From positions 434,001 through 498,000 of the forward strand of contig NC_011126.1 of assembly GCF_000020785.1 (NCBI RefSeq): a DNA stretch of 64,000 nt. Reading direction: 5' to 3'. Position 1 is the stretch's first letter; the number at the start of each line of letters is the position of its first letter. The notes under the pieces are model-generated. The model saw only the letters and a program-made list of their open reading frames with translations, was not told the origin of the DNA and searched no databases. The translations under genes were made by a program, and so were the position numbers. Origin of the DNA: Hydrogenobaculum sp. Y04AAS1 (GTDB lineage: Bacteria; Aquificota; Aquificia; Aquificales; Aquificaceae). Positions 47,740 to 56,448 of this stretch are shown piece by piece.

Positions 47740-48471
47740 ATGGTTTATTTGGCTATTGTTTTGATGGGTGCATTGCCTTATTATATACTTTTTAAAAGCC
47801 CAAAACCAAGAAATGCCCTTATCATATTTTCTATATCAGCCATTGGATTTTTAATATACACACTATTCCCTTACTTACCAAAAAGCTCTTACAATATAAT
47901 ACTTGAAGCAGTAGCTTTTGCTACATCTTTACTGACGTTTTATCTGTCTTATAAAACCACAAATCTTACAAGGTTAAGTTATTATTTTTTGTTTTTAAAC
48001 GCAATATCGGTCTTCGTACTACCAAGTCATATTTTTAACGTGTATTACTTATCTGTTTTAGGAAGTGCGTTCTTACTTTATACTATATCCATAAAGTACA
48101 TAGAGATATTTGAAAGTGCAAATTTTTACAATGTAAAAGGTCTTGCCTTGAAATCTCCAAAATTAGCTCTGATGCTTAGATTAACGCTTATGGCTTTGGG
48201 ACTTTATCCACCTTTTTCAAACTTTTTTTCGTTGTTTTTTGGTATTTTAAAAGAAAGTGCTAACACTGTAAATTATATAATATTTAGTTGGATATTCTTT
48301 GCAAACTTTTTTATGGCTTTTAGGATAATGAAAAATACCATCTTTGGAGCACCTAATGAAAACATCGTCTACAAAGATATATCTGGTAAAACTGCTATAG
48401 CTATGACATTTTTGCTTTTGGTGCTCGCCGTAATTGGATTTTCTAATCTTTTGGAGGCTTTAGCATGGTAA
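47740..48471 (+). CDS. Short NuoL-like membrane partner of the inorganic-carbon pump (DabB-like)
   Basis: A 243-residue protein with about seven membrane spans. The C-terminal half (VKGLALKSPKLALMLRL, then GLYPPFSNFFSLFFGIL) resembles the late helices of proton-pumping NuoL/M/HyfF subunits, where GLPPF is conserved. Usual DabB proteins exceed 500 residues, so this is about half length. The ATG at 47740 follows TAGGAGG. It overlaps dabA by 7 bases, so the two products very likely form one complex. Confidence 0.65.
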   Translation: MVYLAIVLMGALPYYILFKSPKPRNALIIFSISAIGFLIYTLFPYLPKSSYNIILEAVAFATSLLTFYLSYKTTNLTRLSYYFLFLNAISVFVLPSHIFNVYYLSVLGSAFLLYTISIKYIEIFESANFYNVKGLALKSPKLALMLRLTLMALGLYPPFSNFFSLFFGILKESANTVNYIIFSWIFFANFFMAFRIMKNTIFGAPNENIVYKDISGKTAIAMTFLLLVLAVIGFSNLLEALAW

Positions 48472-51350
48472 AAGCTTATCTTGATAATGTAAGGAAATAT
48501 ATACCACACTATTGGCCTATGACTACGTTTGTACATCATAATCCTTTACATGGATTTGAAGATATGCCTTTCAAAGAAGCCCTAAAACAAGCTTCAAAAC
48601 TTTATAAGGCAAAAGTTTATATGGACCCAGATTACTATGTAGAACTTTACAAAGAAGGTATTATAAAAAGAGATATTTTAGAAAAAAATCTTTTTGAGTT
48701 TTTAAAAAGTATTGGGCTTCAGATGTATTTTGCTGAGTCCAAAAAGTTTATAACAGAAATAAGTCAAGACTGGAAATATTACAAAGTAAAATCTTCCACA
48801 ACCCCAGATATAAACCTAATAGATTACTTCAATCAAAAGATAGTTAAAGACGAAGACACGCTATTTCAAGAGCTTATAGAAGATATGATGCTCTCTGAAA
48901 TATTAGATGCAATATTAGAAGACAACACCACAGATATTATAGAAAAAGAGATACTGGAGTTTGTAGCAAGGTTTTTAGATGAAGGTCAGACTACAATGTC
49001 AATGCCAGAAAGAGAAAAAGGCATGTTTGGAGCTTTTAAGCTCTATGAAGGTTTAAATACTAGCTTAAACGAAGAAGAATATGCAGATACCATACTACAT
49101 GAGCTGTCTCCGAAAAACGTTGAAAGATATATACTAAATCATCTTTTAAAAGATTTTGGATGGGCAGCTTTTATAAAATATAGAGAGGACAACGAGGATT
49201 ATTATTTTCAGCAGATACACCCGGCATCTTTGCTTGAATATTTAGCCGTAAGGCTTCATTATGAGAAAAAGTATCTAAACCATTATCCTATATCAAATTT
49301 TGTAGAACTTCAAAAGGCTTTTGAGCAAAATAAAACGCTTTTTGTTTTGAAGCTTTTAAAAGCCAAAAACATACTTCCATCAAAATATATAGATAGATTA
49401 GAAGAAAAAGATAGTCCAAAAGCTATTTTAAGCGATTATCTTTCAGAAGAGGTGTTTTTAGAGGCTTACCGTATTCAAAACATAGCAAACGAACTTTTAC
49501 TACACCTTGATAAACAAAAAGATATAACGGATTTTGCATTTTTAATAGAAAAGTTAAAAGAAGAGGAAGGATACATATGGCTTAAATCTTTAGAAGATTC
49601 ATATATAAAAGAGTACACTATAGATTTCTTGCAATCTAACGAAAAAATTCAAAGGGACATATTGGCAAGCGCTGTTTTTTGTATAGATGTAAGATCTGAG
49701 GCCATAAGAAGACATATTGAGAGGCTTGGAAATTACAACACCTACGGAGTAGCAGGCTTTTTTGGTACTCCAATAGCCTTTATAGAATTTGACAAAGGCC
49801 ATGAGCAATATTTGTGTCCAGCTTTGATAAAACCTCAAAAAATCATATTTGAGCTTCCAGAAGACGAGCACCATGATTATAAAACAAAGCACAATATAAA
49901 CTACACATTTAAAAAGACCTTAGAATCTCTTAAAAATAACCCCTACACACCGTTTTTTATGGTGGAAGCTATGGGATGGCTCTTTGGTGTAAACTTGTTT
50001 GGCAAAACCCTTTTTCCAGATTTTACACTAAAGATCTTGTCTTTTATAAAAGCCAAAAAACCAAAAACACGTTTTACAATAGACAAACTAAGTCAAGAAG
50101 AGATAGAATTTTATGCCCAAAAGTTTTTTATACAAAAGATTCAAGAAGCTTATCATCAAGAGTTCAAAAAACATATAAACGATAAAAAAGCCAAAGATTT
50201 ATTTGAAGCAATTATAAATGAAAACCACAAAGGTATAGATGAACGCATATTAGAGATTTTAAAAACAAAATACAATATAAACAAAGAGAGCTTTGAATTG
50301 GAAAAGATTAGACTTTCAAACGTAGGTTATACAGAAGAAGAACAGATAAAACTTGTAGAAAACTTTTTAAAACTTATAGGACTTACAGAAAACATACCAA
50401 AGTTTGTGCTTTTGATAGCCCATGGAAGCACTTCAGATAACAATCCTTTTGAATCTGCTCTTGATTGTGGTGCTTGTGGTGGTAACAACGGACTTCCAAA
50501 CGTTAGAATACTGGCAAGTATAGCAAACAGAAATCAAATAAGAAAAGGTTTAGAGAAAGTTGGTATCAAAATACCAGAAGATACAATATTTATACCAGGC
50601 ATACACAACACTACCACCGACGAGATAACTTTTTACGATACAGAAGTTATGCCTCAAAAAGATAGGGCGTTATTTGATAAAATAGTAAAAGATTTTAAAA
50701 TAGCTTCTCAAAAAACAAGGGAAGAAAGGGCAAAAACACTTCCCTATGCAGGCTCTGGCGATAGAATACCTGTTAGGGCTATAGACTGGTCTGAAACAAG
50801 ACCAGAGTGGGGACTTTCAAAAAATATGGGGGTTTATGTAGGAAAGCGTTCCAGCACTCAAAATATAGCCCTAAAAAATAGATTCTTTATGCAATCTTAC
50901 ACTTGGGAGATAGACAAAGACAACAAAATCCTCAAAAACATCCTTTCAGGGCCATTTATAATAGGTGAATGGATAAATATGGAACATTATTTTTCTACTA
51001 CAGACAACGAAAGACTTGGAGCTGGGTCTAAAGTATACCACAACGTAGTGGCAAAAGTAGGTGTTTGGACAGGAAACTACGGTGATCTAAGGACTGGACT
51101 ACCTTATCAGACTGTCTATCACGACGGAGTACCTTACCATGAACCCATCAGGCTTTTAACCTTTATAGAAGCACCTGCCGAAAAAGTCTTAGAAGCTGCC
51201 CAAGAGGTAAAAGAGGCTTTAAAACTAGTGGTTAACGAATGGGTAAGGCTGATAATAATAGATAAGCTAAAAGGTGTAGCTTATACCTTTAAAGATGGAA
51301 ACTTAGAAGTGCTTGTGGATTCTAGGGGTATAAATCAGTTTGTAATATAG
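48465..51350 (+). CDS. dabA: Inorganic carbon transporter subunit DabA (DUF2309/UPF0753)
   Basis: A 961-residue DabA-family protein with a beta-carbonic-anhydrase-like zinc site. FCIDVRSEAIRRHIE gives C406 and D408. AHGSTSDNNPF gives H653, and CGACGG begins at C668. The 15-residue His-Cys gap equals that of the characterised Halothiobacillus DabA (H524, C539). DabA with DabB takes up CO2 as bicarbonate, driven by an ion gradient. This suits an autotroph living on dissolved CO2. Confidence 0.88.
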   Translation: MVKAYLDNVRKYIPHYWPMTTFVHHNPLHGFEDMPFKEALKQASKLYKAKVYMDPDYYVELYKEGIIKRDILEKNLFEFLKSIGLQMYFAESKKFITEISQDWKYYKVKSSTTPDINLIDYFNQKIVKDEDTLFQELIEDMMLSEILDAILEDNTTDIIEKEILEFVARFLDEGQTTMSMPEREKGMFGAFKLYEGLNTSLNEEEYADTILHELSPKNVERYILNHLLKDFGWAAFIKYREDNEDYYFQQIHPASLLEYLAVRLHYEKKYLNHYPISNFVELQKAFEQNKTLFVLKLLKAKNILPSKYIDRLEEKDSPKAILSDYLSEEVFLEAYRIQNIANELLLHLDKQKDITDFAFLIEKLKEEEGYIWLKSLEDSYIKEYTIDFLQSNEKIQRDILASAVFCIDVRSEAIRRHIERLGNYNTYGVAGFFGTPIAFIEFDKGHEQYLCPALIKPQKIIFELPEDEHHDYKTKHNINYTFKKTLESLKNNPYTPFFMVEAMGWLFGVNLFGKTLFPDFTLKILSFIKAKKPKTRFTIDKLSQEEIEFYAQKFFIQKIQEAYHQEFKKHINDKKAKDLFEAIINENHKGIDERILEILKTKYNINKESFELEKIRLSNVGYTEEEQIKLVENFLKLIGLTENIPKFVLLIAHGSTSDNNPFESALDCGACGGNNGLPNVRILASIANRNQIRKGLEKVGIKIPEDTIFIPGIHNTTTDEITFYDTEVMPQKDRALFDKIVKDFKIASQKTREERAKTLPYAGSGDRIPVRAIDWSETRPEWGLSKNMGVYVGKRSSTQNIALKNRFFMQSYTWEIDKDNKILKNILSGPFIIGEWINMEHYFSTTDNERLGAGSKVYHNVVAKVGVWTGNYGDLRTGLPYQTVYHDGVPYHEPIRLLTFIEAPAEKVLEAAQEVKEALKLVVNEWVRLIIIDKLKGVAYTFKDGNLEVLVDSRGINQFVI

Positions 51351-51351
51351 T

Positions 51352-51837
51352 TTATATATAAAGCCCAGAGAAAAACTCCAACCTGTTTATAGGTTTTGTG
51401 TTTATATCTTTTAGCTTTGCCCTTTTTAATGGATGATACACCTCAGGGTCTATTTCCAACAGAGGATAATAGAAAAAATCCCTTTCTAAAATATATGGAT
51501 GAGGCACCTCTAAAGGTTTTGTGAGTATGATGTTCTTATTGAAAAGTAATATATCTATATCTATTTCTCTTGGATGCCATCTTGGTCTTTCTTGTCTTCC
51601 TAAATCTTTTTCTATTTGTTTTATAGTTTTTAAAAGCTCAAAATCACCTAAATTAGTTTGGATTTTTGCTACAAAGTTTAAAAACTTTGGCTGATTTTCC
51701 ATACCAAAGGGCAAACTTTCATACACAAAAGATATTTTTTCTACATAAGATATCTCTTTTAACCTGTCTAAGGCTTTTATTAGATAAGAAATTCTATCAC
51801 CCAAGTTACTTCCTATACCAAGGTATACGACATTCAT
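51352..51837 (-). CDS. folK: 2-amino-4-hydroxy-6-hydroxymethyldihydropteridine pyrophosphokinase
   Basis: A 161-residue HPPK of folate synthesis. YLGIGSNLGDRISYL at the N-terminus and the signature RPRWHPREIDIDILLF near residue 85 are typical, as is VPHPYILERDFFYYPL. It is last in the minus-strand run dnaC-like/ybbR-like/ribH/mtaD-like/folK and overlaps the deaminase by 4 bases. Confidence 0.93.
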   Translation of the reverse strand: MNVVYLGIGSNLGDRISYLIKALDRLKEISYVEKISFVYESLPFGMENQPKFLNFVAKIQTNLGDFELLKTIKQIEKDLGRQERPRWHPREIDIDILLFNKNIILTKPLEVPHPYILERDFFYYPLLEIDPEVYHPLKRAKLKDINTKPINRLEFFSGLYI

Positions 51838-53111
51838 ACCAAAGCGCTTTGGATTTTTTCTTTCCAGCGATTTACGTTGAATTTGAGTTTTTCTATGTCT
51901 ATAGTTCTAAACTCCCCTTTATGATATAACACTTTGCCCCTTGCTATAGTAGTTTCTACTGAACTTTCGTTTAAAGAGTAAAGAAGTAGTGCTTTCTCAT
52001 TGTAAATAGGGATATTTGATATATCTTCGCTTGGGTTTATTATAAGTATATCAGCGTCGTACCCTTCTTTTATAAGTCCAGCTTTTATATTAAAAGCCTC
52101 AAAACCATTTTTTGTAGCTATATCTATCGCAATTTTTACAGGCATAGCGGTTGAATCCTCGAAATAACCTTTTTGAAGTTTAGCCATAATAGACATCTCC
52201 TCCAACATAGAAAGGTTATCGTTAGAAGCTTCCCCGTCTGTACCAAGAGCTACTCTAACACCTTTTTTAACATACTCCCAAATAGGTGCTATGCCAGACC
52301 CAAGCTTTAGATTGCTATCCGGACAATGAACTACTGTTATCTTCCTTTGAGATGCTATAGATACTTCGTCTTCGCTAAGGTGTACAGCATGGGCGCCTAT
52401 GAACTTATCTGATAGCACACCTATCTCATCTAAATATTCTAAAGGACGTTTTGAATATTTTTCCAACACCCCTTCTACTTCTTTTCTGGTTTCAGATATA
52501 TGCATATGTATATAAGCATCAAACTCTTTTGCTAGCTCAAGGGATTTTTGAAGGGTGTCTTTGGAACAAGTATAAACACTGTGAGGACACAAAACCGGTA
52601 TAACAGACTTATGAGATATAAAGGTTTCTAAAAAATATCTTGCTCTTTCAAGGTATTCTTTTGGAGTAGAGGCAACTTTTGTTGGAAAATCAAGTATCCC
52701 AAAACCAATACCAGCCCTTATACCCACTTCTTCAACCACATTGGCCACTTCTTCTTCAAAAAAATACATATCAAGAAAAAACGTAGTGCCTCCTCTTATC
52801 ATCTTTGCAGCAGCTAGCAAAGTACCATCTTTCACAAATTCTTTAGACACAAATTTTGATTCTAAAGGCCATATAACTTTTTGTAGCCAATCCATGAGCG
52901 TGAGATCTTGGCCTATACCTTTTAAAAGGCTCATGGCGGCGTGAGTATGCATGTTGCAAAAAGAACTCATCACTATTTTATCTTTTGCCTGCAATATCTC
53001 CTTAGCTGGTTCTTCCATATTTTGTTTTATGCTTTTAACAATACCACCTTTTATACCAATATCAACTACCTTACCATCCATTTTAGCGTTTTTTATAAGT
53101 ATGTCAAACAT
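51834..53111 (-). CDS. mtaD: Amidohydrolase, methylthioadenosine/S-adenosylhomocysteine deaminase-like
   Basis: A 425-residue metal-dependent deaminase of the MtaD/SsnA/TrzN group. Metal ligands are in NMHTHAAMSLLKG, the barrel motif HMHISETRKEVEGV, AHAVHLS and GTDGEASNDNLSM. Family members deaminate MTA, SAH or adenosine. The ATG at 53111 gives a normal start (MFDILIKNAK). A TTG at 53117, overlapping the ribH TGA as TTGA, is possible and would couple the genes. Confidence 0.83.
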   Translation of the reverse strand: MFDILIKNAKMDGKVVDIGIKGGIVKSIKQNMEEPAKEILQAKDKIVMSSFCNMHTHAAMSLLKGIGQDLTLMDWLQKVIWPLESKFVSKEFVKDGTLLAAAKMIRGGTTFFLDMYFFEEEVANVVEEVGIRAGIGFGILDFPTKVASTPKEYLERARYFLETFISHKSVIPVLCPHSVYTCSKDTLQKSLELAKEFDAYIHMHISETRKEVEGVLEKYSKRPLEYLDEIGVLSDKFIGAHAVHLSEDEVSIASQRKITVVHCPDSNLKLGSGIAPIWEYVKKGVRVALGTDGEASNDNLSMLEEMSIMAKLQKGYFEDSTAMPVKIAIDIATKNGFEAFNIKAGLIKEGYDADILIINPSEDISNIPIYNEKALLLYSLNESSVETTIARGKVLYHKGEFRTIDIEKLKFNVNRWKEKIQSALV

Positions 53112-53113
53112 AA

Positions 53114-53569
53114 TCAAAGGTTTCTTAAAACGTTTATAGTCTCTATCAAAGCCATTGCCGCTTCAAAACCCTTGTTGCCTTGCTTGGTACCAGAGCGCTC
53201 TATAGCTTGCTCTATGCTGTCTGCTGTTATCACACCAAACGTTATAGGCTTTTCAAGTTCTAAGGATATAACTGCCAAACCTTTAGATACTTCTGCGGCT
53301 ATATAGTCAAAATGCGGGGTTTGACCTCTTATCAACACTCCAAGAGCCAAAACACCATCTACATCTTTTTTTGCTAGTTTTTTACAGGCTAAAGGTAATT
53401 CCCATGCTCCTGGTACTCTTACCAGCATTATGTCTGTTTCTTTTATTCCATGTCTTTTTAGAGCATCGTAAGAGCCCTCTATAAGCCTGTCTACAAGGGT
53501 TGAATTAAACCTAGAAGCTACTATGCCTATCCTTAAACCTTCACCTAAAAAAGAGCCTTCTATAATCAT
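53114..53569 (-). CDS. ribH: 6,7-dimethyl-8-ribityllumazine synthase
   Basis: A 151-residue lumazine synthase that forms the 60-mer shell. [18 protein letters not shown] and [17 protein letters not shown] are conserved. The catalytic His region is [18 protein letters not shown], and [23 protein letters not shown] follows. It combines butanone phosphate with the pyrimidine formed after RibD. TATAAT ends nine bases before the ATG, within the gap after the YbbR-like gene. Confidence 0.96.
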   Translation of the reverse strand: MIIEGSFLGEGLRIGIVASRFNSTLVDRLIEGSYDALKRHGIKETDIMLVRVPGAWELPLACKKLAKKDVDGVLALGVLIRGQTPHFDYIAAEVSKGLAVISLELEKPITFGVITADSIEQAIERSGTKQGNKGFEAAMALIETINVLRNL

Positions 53570-53578
53570 AACTATTAG

Positions 53579-53584
53579 ATTATA
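53579..53584 (-). promoter_or_regulatory. -10 box of ribH
   Basis: TATAAT on the minus strand ends nine bases before the ribH ATG and overlaps the 3' flank of the YbbR-like gene. Confidence 0.5.
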
Positions 53585-53592
53585 AACTATTT

Positions 53593-53994
53593 TTACTGCT
53601 TTTTCTTAACAAAAACTCTGACATATGTGGGTTTTGATAGATTTGGTTTTATTAAAAATGGCATAGGTGCTTCAATATTTACTTTTGCAATATTTATTCC
53701 GGTTTTAAGAGTCCTAGCGTCTATATAGGCTTTTGTATCTCTTAACGTTTTAGGATTTAAAACCCTATCCACTACCAGTACACTTAAAATAACGTTCTTA
53801 GGTTCCATTATGTAAACGTAATCCTTAGATTTATGCTTTACGTGAACGGTTTTGTAGACCTCTATCGGTACATAGTTTCCATAGTTTACGTAAAGCCACA
53901 ATCCAACGCTTATAAACAAAGCCAAAAGTTTTAGCTGCCAATCCTTAATTATAATATCTTTACTAAAAGTCATAAAATCTTTTGATTTTACCAT
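53593..53994 (-). CDS. YbbR-like domain membrane protein
   Basis: A 133-residue protein. [22 protein letters not shown] is the typical YbbR pre-anchor and membrane segment (about 17-38), followed by a single beta-rich YbbR repeat. Classical YbbR/CdaR has several repeats and activates the cyclic-di-AMP synthase CdaA; no cdaA is adjacent. It starts one base after the DnaC-like stop, so it is co-transcribed with it. Confidence 0.7.
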   Translation of the reverse strand: MVKSKDFMTFSKDIIIKDWQLKLLALFISVGLWLYVNYGNYVPIEVYKTVHVKHKSKDYVYIMEPKNVILSVLVVDRVLNPKTLRDTKAYIDARTLKTGINIAKVNIEAPMPFLIKPNLSKPTYVRVFVKKKQ

Positions 53995-53995
53995 A

Positions 53996-54931
53996 TTAAG
54001 TTCCTTTTTTCGTTTTCCCTTTTAACGCTCTTCTATCCTGCCCAAATATATATATAAAATCACACATCTCCCCCAACCTTGAAGCTATACTATCTCCCAA
54101 CCTTAAGACTAAGTCTCCTCTTAAAGCATTTGGTAGATCTTTGTAAGAAAATACTTTTCCACGCACGTCTTCTTGCTCGTTCTCAAAAGGTTTCTTTTGT
54201 AATTTTAATGTTATCATATCCATCTTTTTCTTGTTGCTTTTGGTGGCTGGCTTATCTTCAAGTCCCACATCTTTTGGGTTAATATCGTATCTTGCAAGAT
54301 CAAAATTTGTAGTTATAACAATTGGCCTCATGTCGTTATAACGAGAAGATATTATATATGTAATTAAATCTCTATTGTAATCTGTTAGCACTTCGCTACC
54401 AAGATCATCTAAGACAAGTATGGGCGATTTGATTATCTTTGTAAGAAATTTATCATAACTGTTCATATTGTCAGCATATCTATCTTTACCTATAAGAGCT
54501 TTTAAATCTACTATAAGCGTTCTCACATCGTAAAAAAGTCCTTTTATTCTGTATTTTTCTTCTAAATAAAGCAAAAGAAATACAGACAAATAAGTTTTTC
54601 CAACCCCTGGTGGTCCTATTAAAAAAAGTCCTTTCCCTGAAATTTCTTTAAATTTATTAACGTAATCAAGCACAGATATATAGGCATTTGTATAGCTTTG
54701 ATTTACGCCTTCGTTGTTTAAAATATCTTGGTTGTTTGCTATACTCCAATATCTTTTTGGTATGTTCATAGCCCTTAGCAAAGGTTCTTTAGAAGAAAAC
54801 ATACAATCGCAATGTTCTACAGTGTTATCTTCTGTTATTATAAACCCTTTGCCTTTACATTTTGGGCATACGGATTTTTTATTTAAATTAAGATTTTCAA
54901 AAGATTTTAAATCGTTATTTACATCGTTCAT
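53996..54931 (-). CDS. DnaC/DnaI-like AAA+ ATPase with zinc finger
   Basis: A 311-residue protein. An N-terminal zinc motif (CPKCKGKGF, then HCDC) precedes an AAA+ module: Walker [15 protein letters not shown] near residue 105, Walker B ILVLDDLGSE, and the sensor-1 stretch PIVITTNFD. This layout is that of helicase loaders (DnaC/DnaI) and the IstB ATPases; no transposase is near, which favours the loader. The C-terminal tail carries LGEMCDFIYIFGQDRR. TATATT ends six bases before the ATG. Confidence 0.82.
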   Translation of the reverse strand: MNDVNNDLKSFENLNLNKKSVCPKCKGKGFIITEDNTVEHCDCMFSSKEPLLRAMNIPKRYWSIANNQDILNNEGVNQSYTNAYISVLDYVNKFKEISGKGLFLIGPPGVGKTYLSVFLLLYLEEKYRIKGLFYDVRTLIVDLKALIGKDRYADNMNSYDKFLTKIIKSPILVLDDLGSEVLTDYNRDLITYIISSRYNDMRPIVITTNFDLARYDINPKDVGLEDKPATKSNKKKMDMITLKLQKKPFENEQEDVRGKVFSYKDLPNALRGDLVLRLGDSIASRLGEMCDFIYIFGQDRRALKGKTKKGT

Positions 54932-54937
54932 AATAAC

Positions 54938-54943
54938 AATATA
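54938..54943 (-). promoter_or_regulatory. -10 box of DnaC-like gene
   Basis: TATATT on the minus strand ends six bases before the ATG; leaderless pattern. Confidence 0.45.
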
Positions 54944-54963
54944 TCAAATTGCCAAAGAAGTTT

Positions 54964-56448
54964 CTATGCTTTTAACTTCATCTTAAAATCAATGGCAAAA
55001 AACAACACCCCTATAAGGGCAAACACCACACACCAGAAAAATAAATCTTGAAAAGCTTCCGAAAAAGCCTGTAATTCCATAGCCTTGTATAAAATAGCCT
55101 CTTTTATTGGTTTTGACAGATAATTGGAATTTAAAAACTCTTTTATTTTAAAAGCATTAAAACTTTGGATAAAACTTATATTGTCAAAATGAAAATCTGT
55201 TCTGGTATTTAATATATTTGTAGCAATAGCTGTACCAAAAGAGCCCCCTATAAACCTTATATAATCAAGAATGGTAATCACTATAAGCATTTTTTCTTCT
55301 AATCCAGATAAAGCGATAACGGTAACCGGCGGGAAAAATAAACCAAGTCCAACACCAACTATTATAAGCTGTAATTCTGCCACTGATTTTGGTGTGTAGT
55401 AATCAAATTTTAACAAGAAAAAATAAAGACTTCCAATATATATAGCGGTTGATACCAAAAGAACGATCTTTGGATTTTTCTTATCGCTCAATACTCCCCC
55501 TACAGTCGAAAAAACAGCTATAGAAATAGCAAAAGGAAGCAGCATGAGACCTGTTTTAAAACTCTCTATTCCTTTTAACTTTTCAAAAAACAAAGGTAAT
55601 GCATAAAAAACAGCATACATAGAAAAACCAAGTACCCATAAATATGCAAGAAATGCCATAAGAAAGTTTCTTTTTGAAAATACGCTAAGGTCTATAAGCT
55701 TATTTTTAGAATATACATCTATTGCTATATAAAGCAAAAAGCTTATCAAAGCTATATAGGAAAAAACTATAGTAATGTTTGAACTAAACCATCCCCATTT
55801 CTGACCGTTTGATAAAAGCACTATCAAAGATATGGTGCTTATACTTATAAATAGAAGACTTATCAGGTTAAAACTTTCTATTTTTTTACCAATTTTTAGG
55901 TTTTTAAGAAAGAAAATAGATAAAAATGTGTTTAAAATACCCACAGGAACATTTACAAAAAATATAGCTTCCCAGCCTATATGTTGAGTAAGCCATCCAC
56001 CTATGGTAGGGCCAGCAGCCGGGGCTAAGCTAGCTCCAAGACCAAAAATACCCATAGCCGTGCCTTTGTTTTCAAAAATACTAAACAGTATTGCCTGAGC
56101 TGATACCATTATAAGAGCTTCCACAGCCCCCTGAATACTTCTAAATAAAACAATTTCATCAAGCCTATGGGAAACACCACACATGTAGCTCGCAGCCGTG
56201 AAAAGCCCAATACCCGCTACAAACATATTTTTTAAACCAACTTTGGATTCTATATACTCAATTAAAGGTAAAAGCACTGCAGAAGATATCATATAAGCAG
56301 TAACTACCCATTGAATACCATACAAATCGGTGTGTAACGGCGCAATCATTTTAGGCAAAGCGACATCCACTATTGTGGTATCCAAAATAGCCATAAAGGC
56401 CCCTATCATTACGATTATTGCATGAAGTATTTTTTCTTGAATGCTCAC
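54964..56448 (-). CDS. MFS drug efflux transporter, DHA2 (EmrB/QacA) type
   Basis: A 494-residue protein with fourteen predicted spans. Motif D1-like FMAILDTTIVDVALPKM lies in helix 1. Motif C-like GASLAPAAGPTIGGWL lies in helix 5, marking a drug/H+ antiporter. An EmrA-type adaptor is not adjacent. The start overlaps the carB stop by 4 bases, an unexpected operon partner. Confidence 0.88.
   Translation of the reverse strand: MSIQEKILHAIIVMIGAFMAILDTTIVDVALPKMIAPLHTDLYGIQWVVTAYMISSAVLLPLIEYIESKVGLKNMFVAGIGLFTAASYMCGVSHRLDEIVLFRSIQGAVEALIMVSAQAILFSIFENKGTAMGIFGLGASLAPAAGPTIGGWLTQHIGWEAIFFVNVPVGILNTFLSIFFLKNLKIGKKIESFNLISLLFISISTISLIVLLSNGQKWGWFSSNITIVFSYIALISFLLYIAIDVYSKNKLIDLSVFSKRNFLMAFLAYLWVLGFSMYAVFYALPLFFEKLKGIESFKTGLMLLPFAISIAVFSTVGGVLSDKKNPKIVLLVSTAIYIGSLYFFLLKFDYYTPKSVAELQLIIVGVGLGLFFPPVTVIALSGLEEKMLIVITILDYIRFIGGSFGTAIATNILNTRTDFHFDNISFIQSFNAFKIKEFLNSNYLSKPIKEAILYKAMELQAFSEAFQDLFFWCVVFALIGVLFFAIDFKMKLKA

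Noticed and set aside
53996-54931. DnaC-like gene as part of an IS21-type element
   Set aside because: There is no IstA transposase and no terminal repeats; neighbours are core genes.
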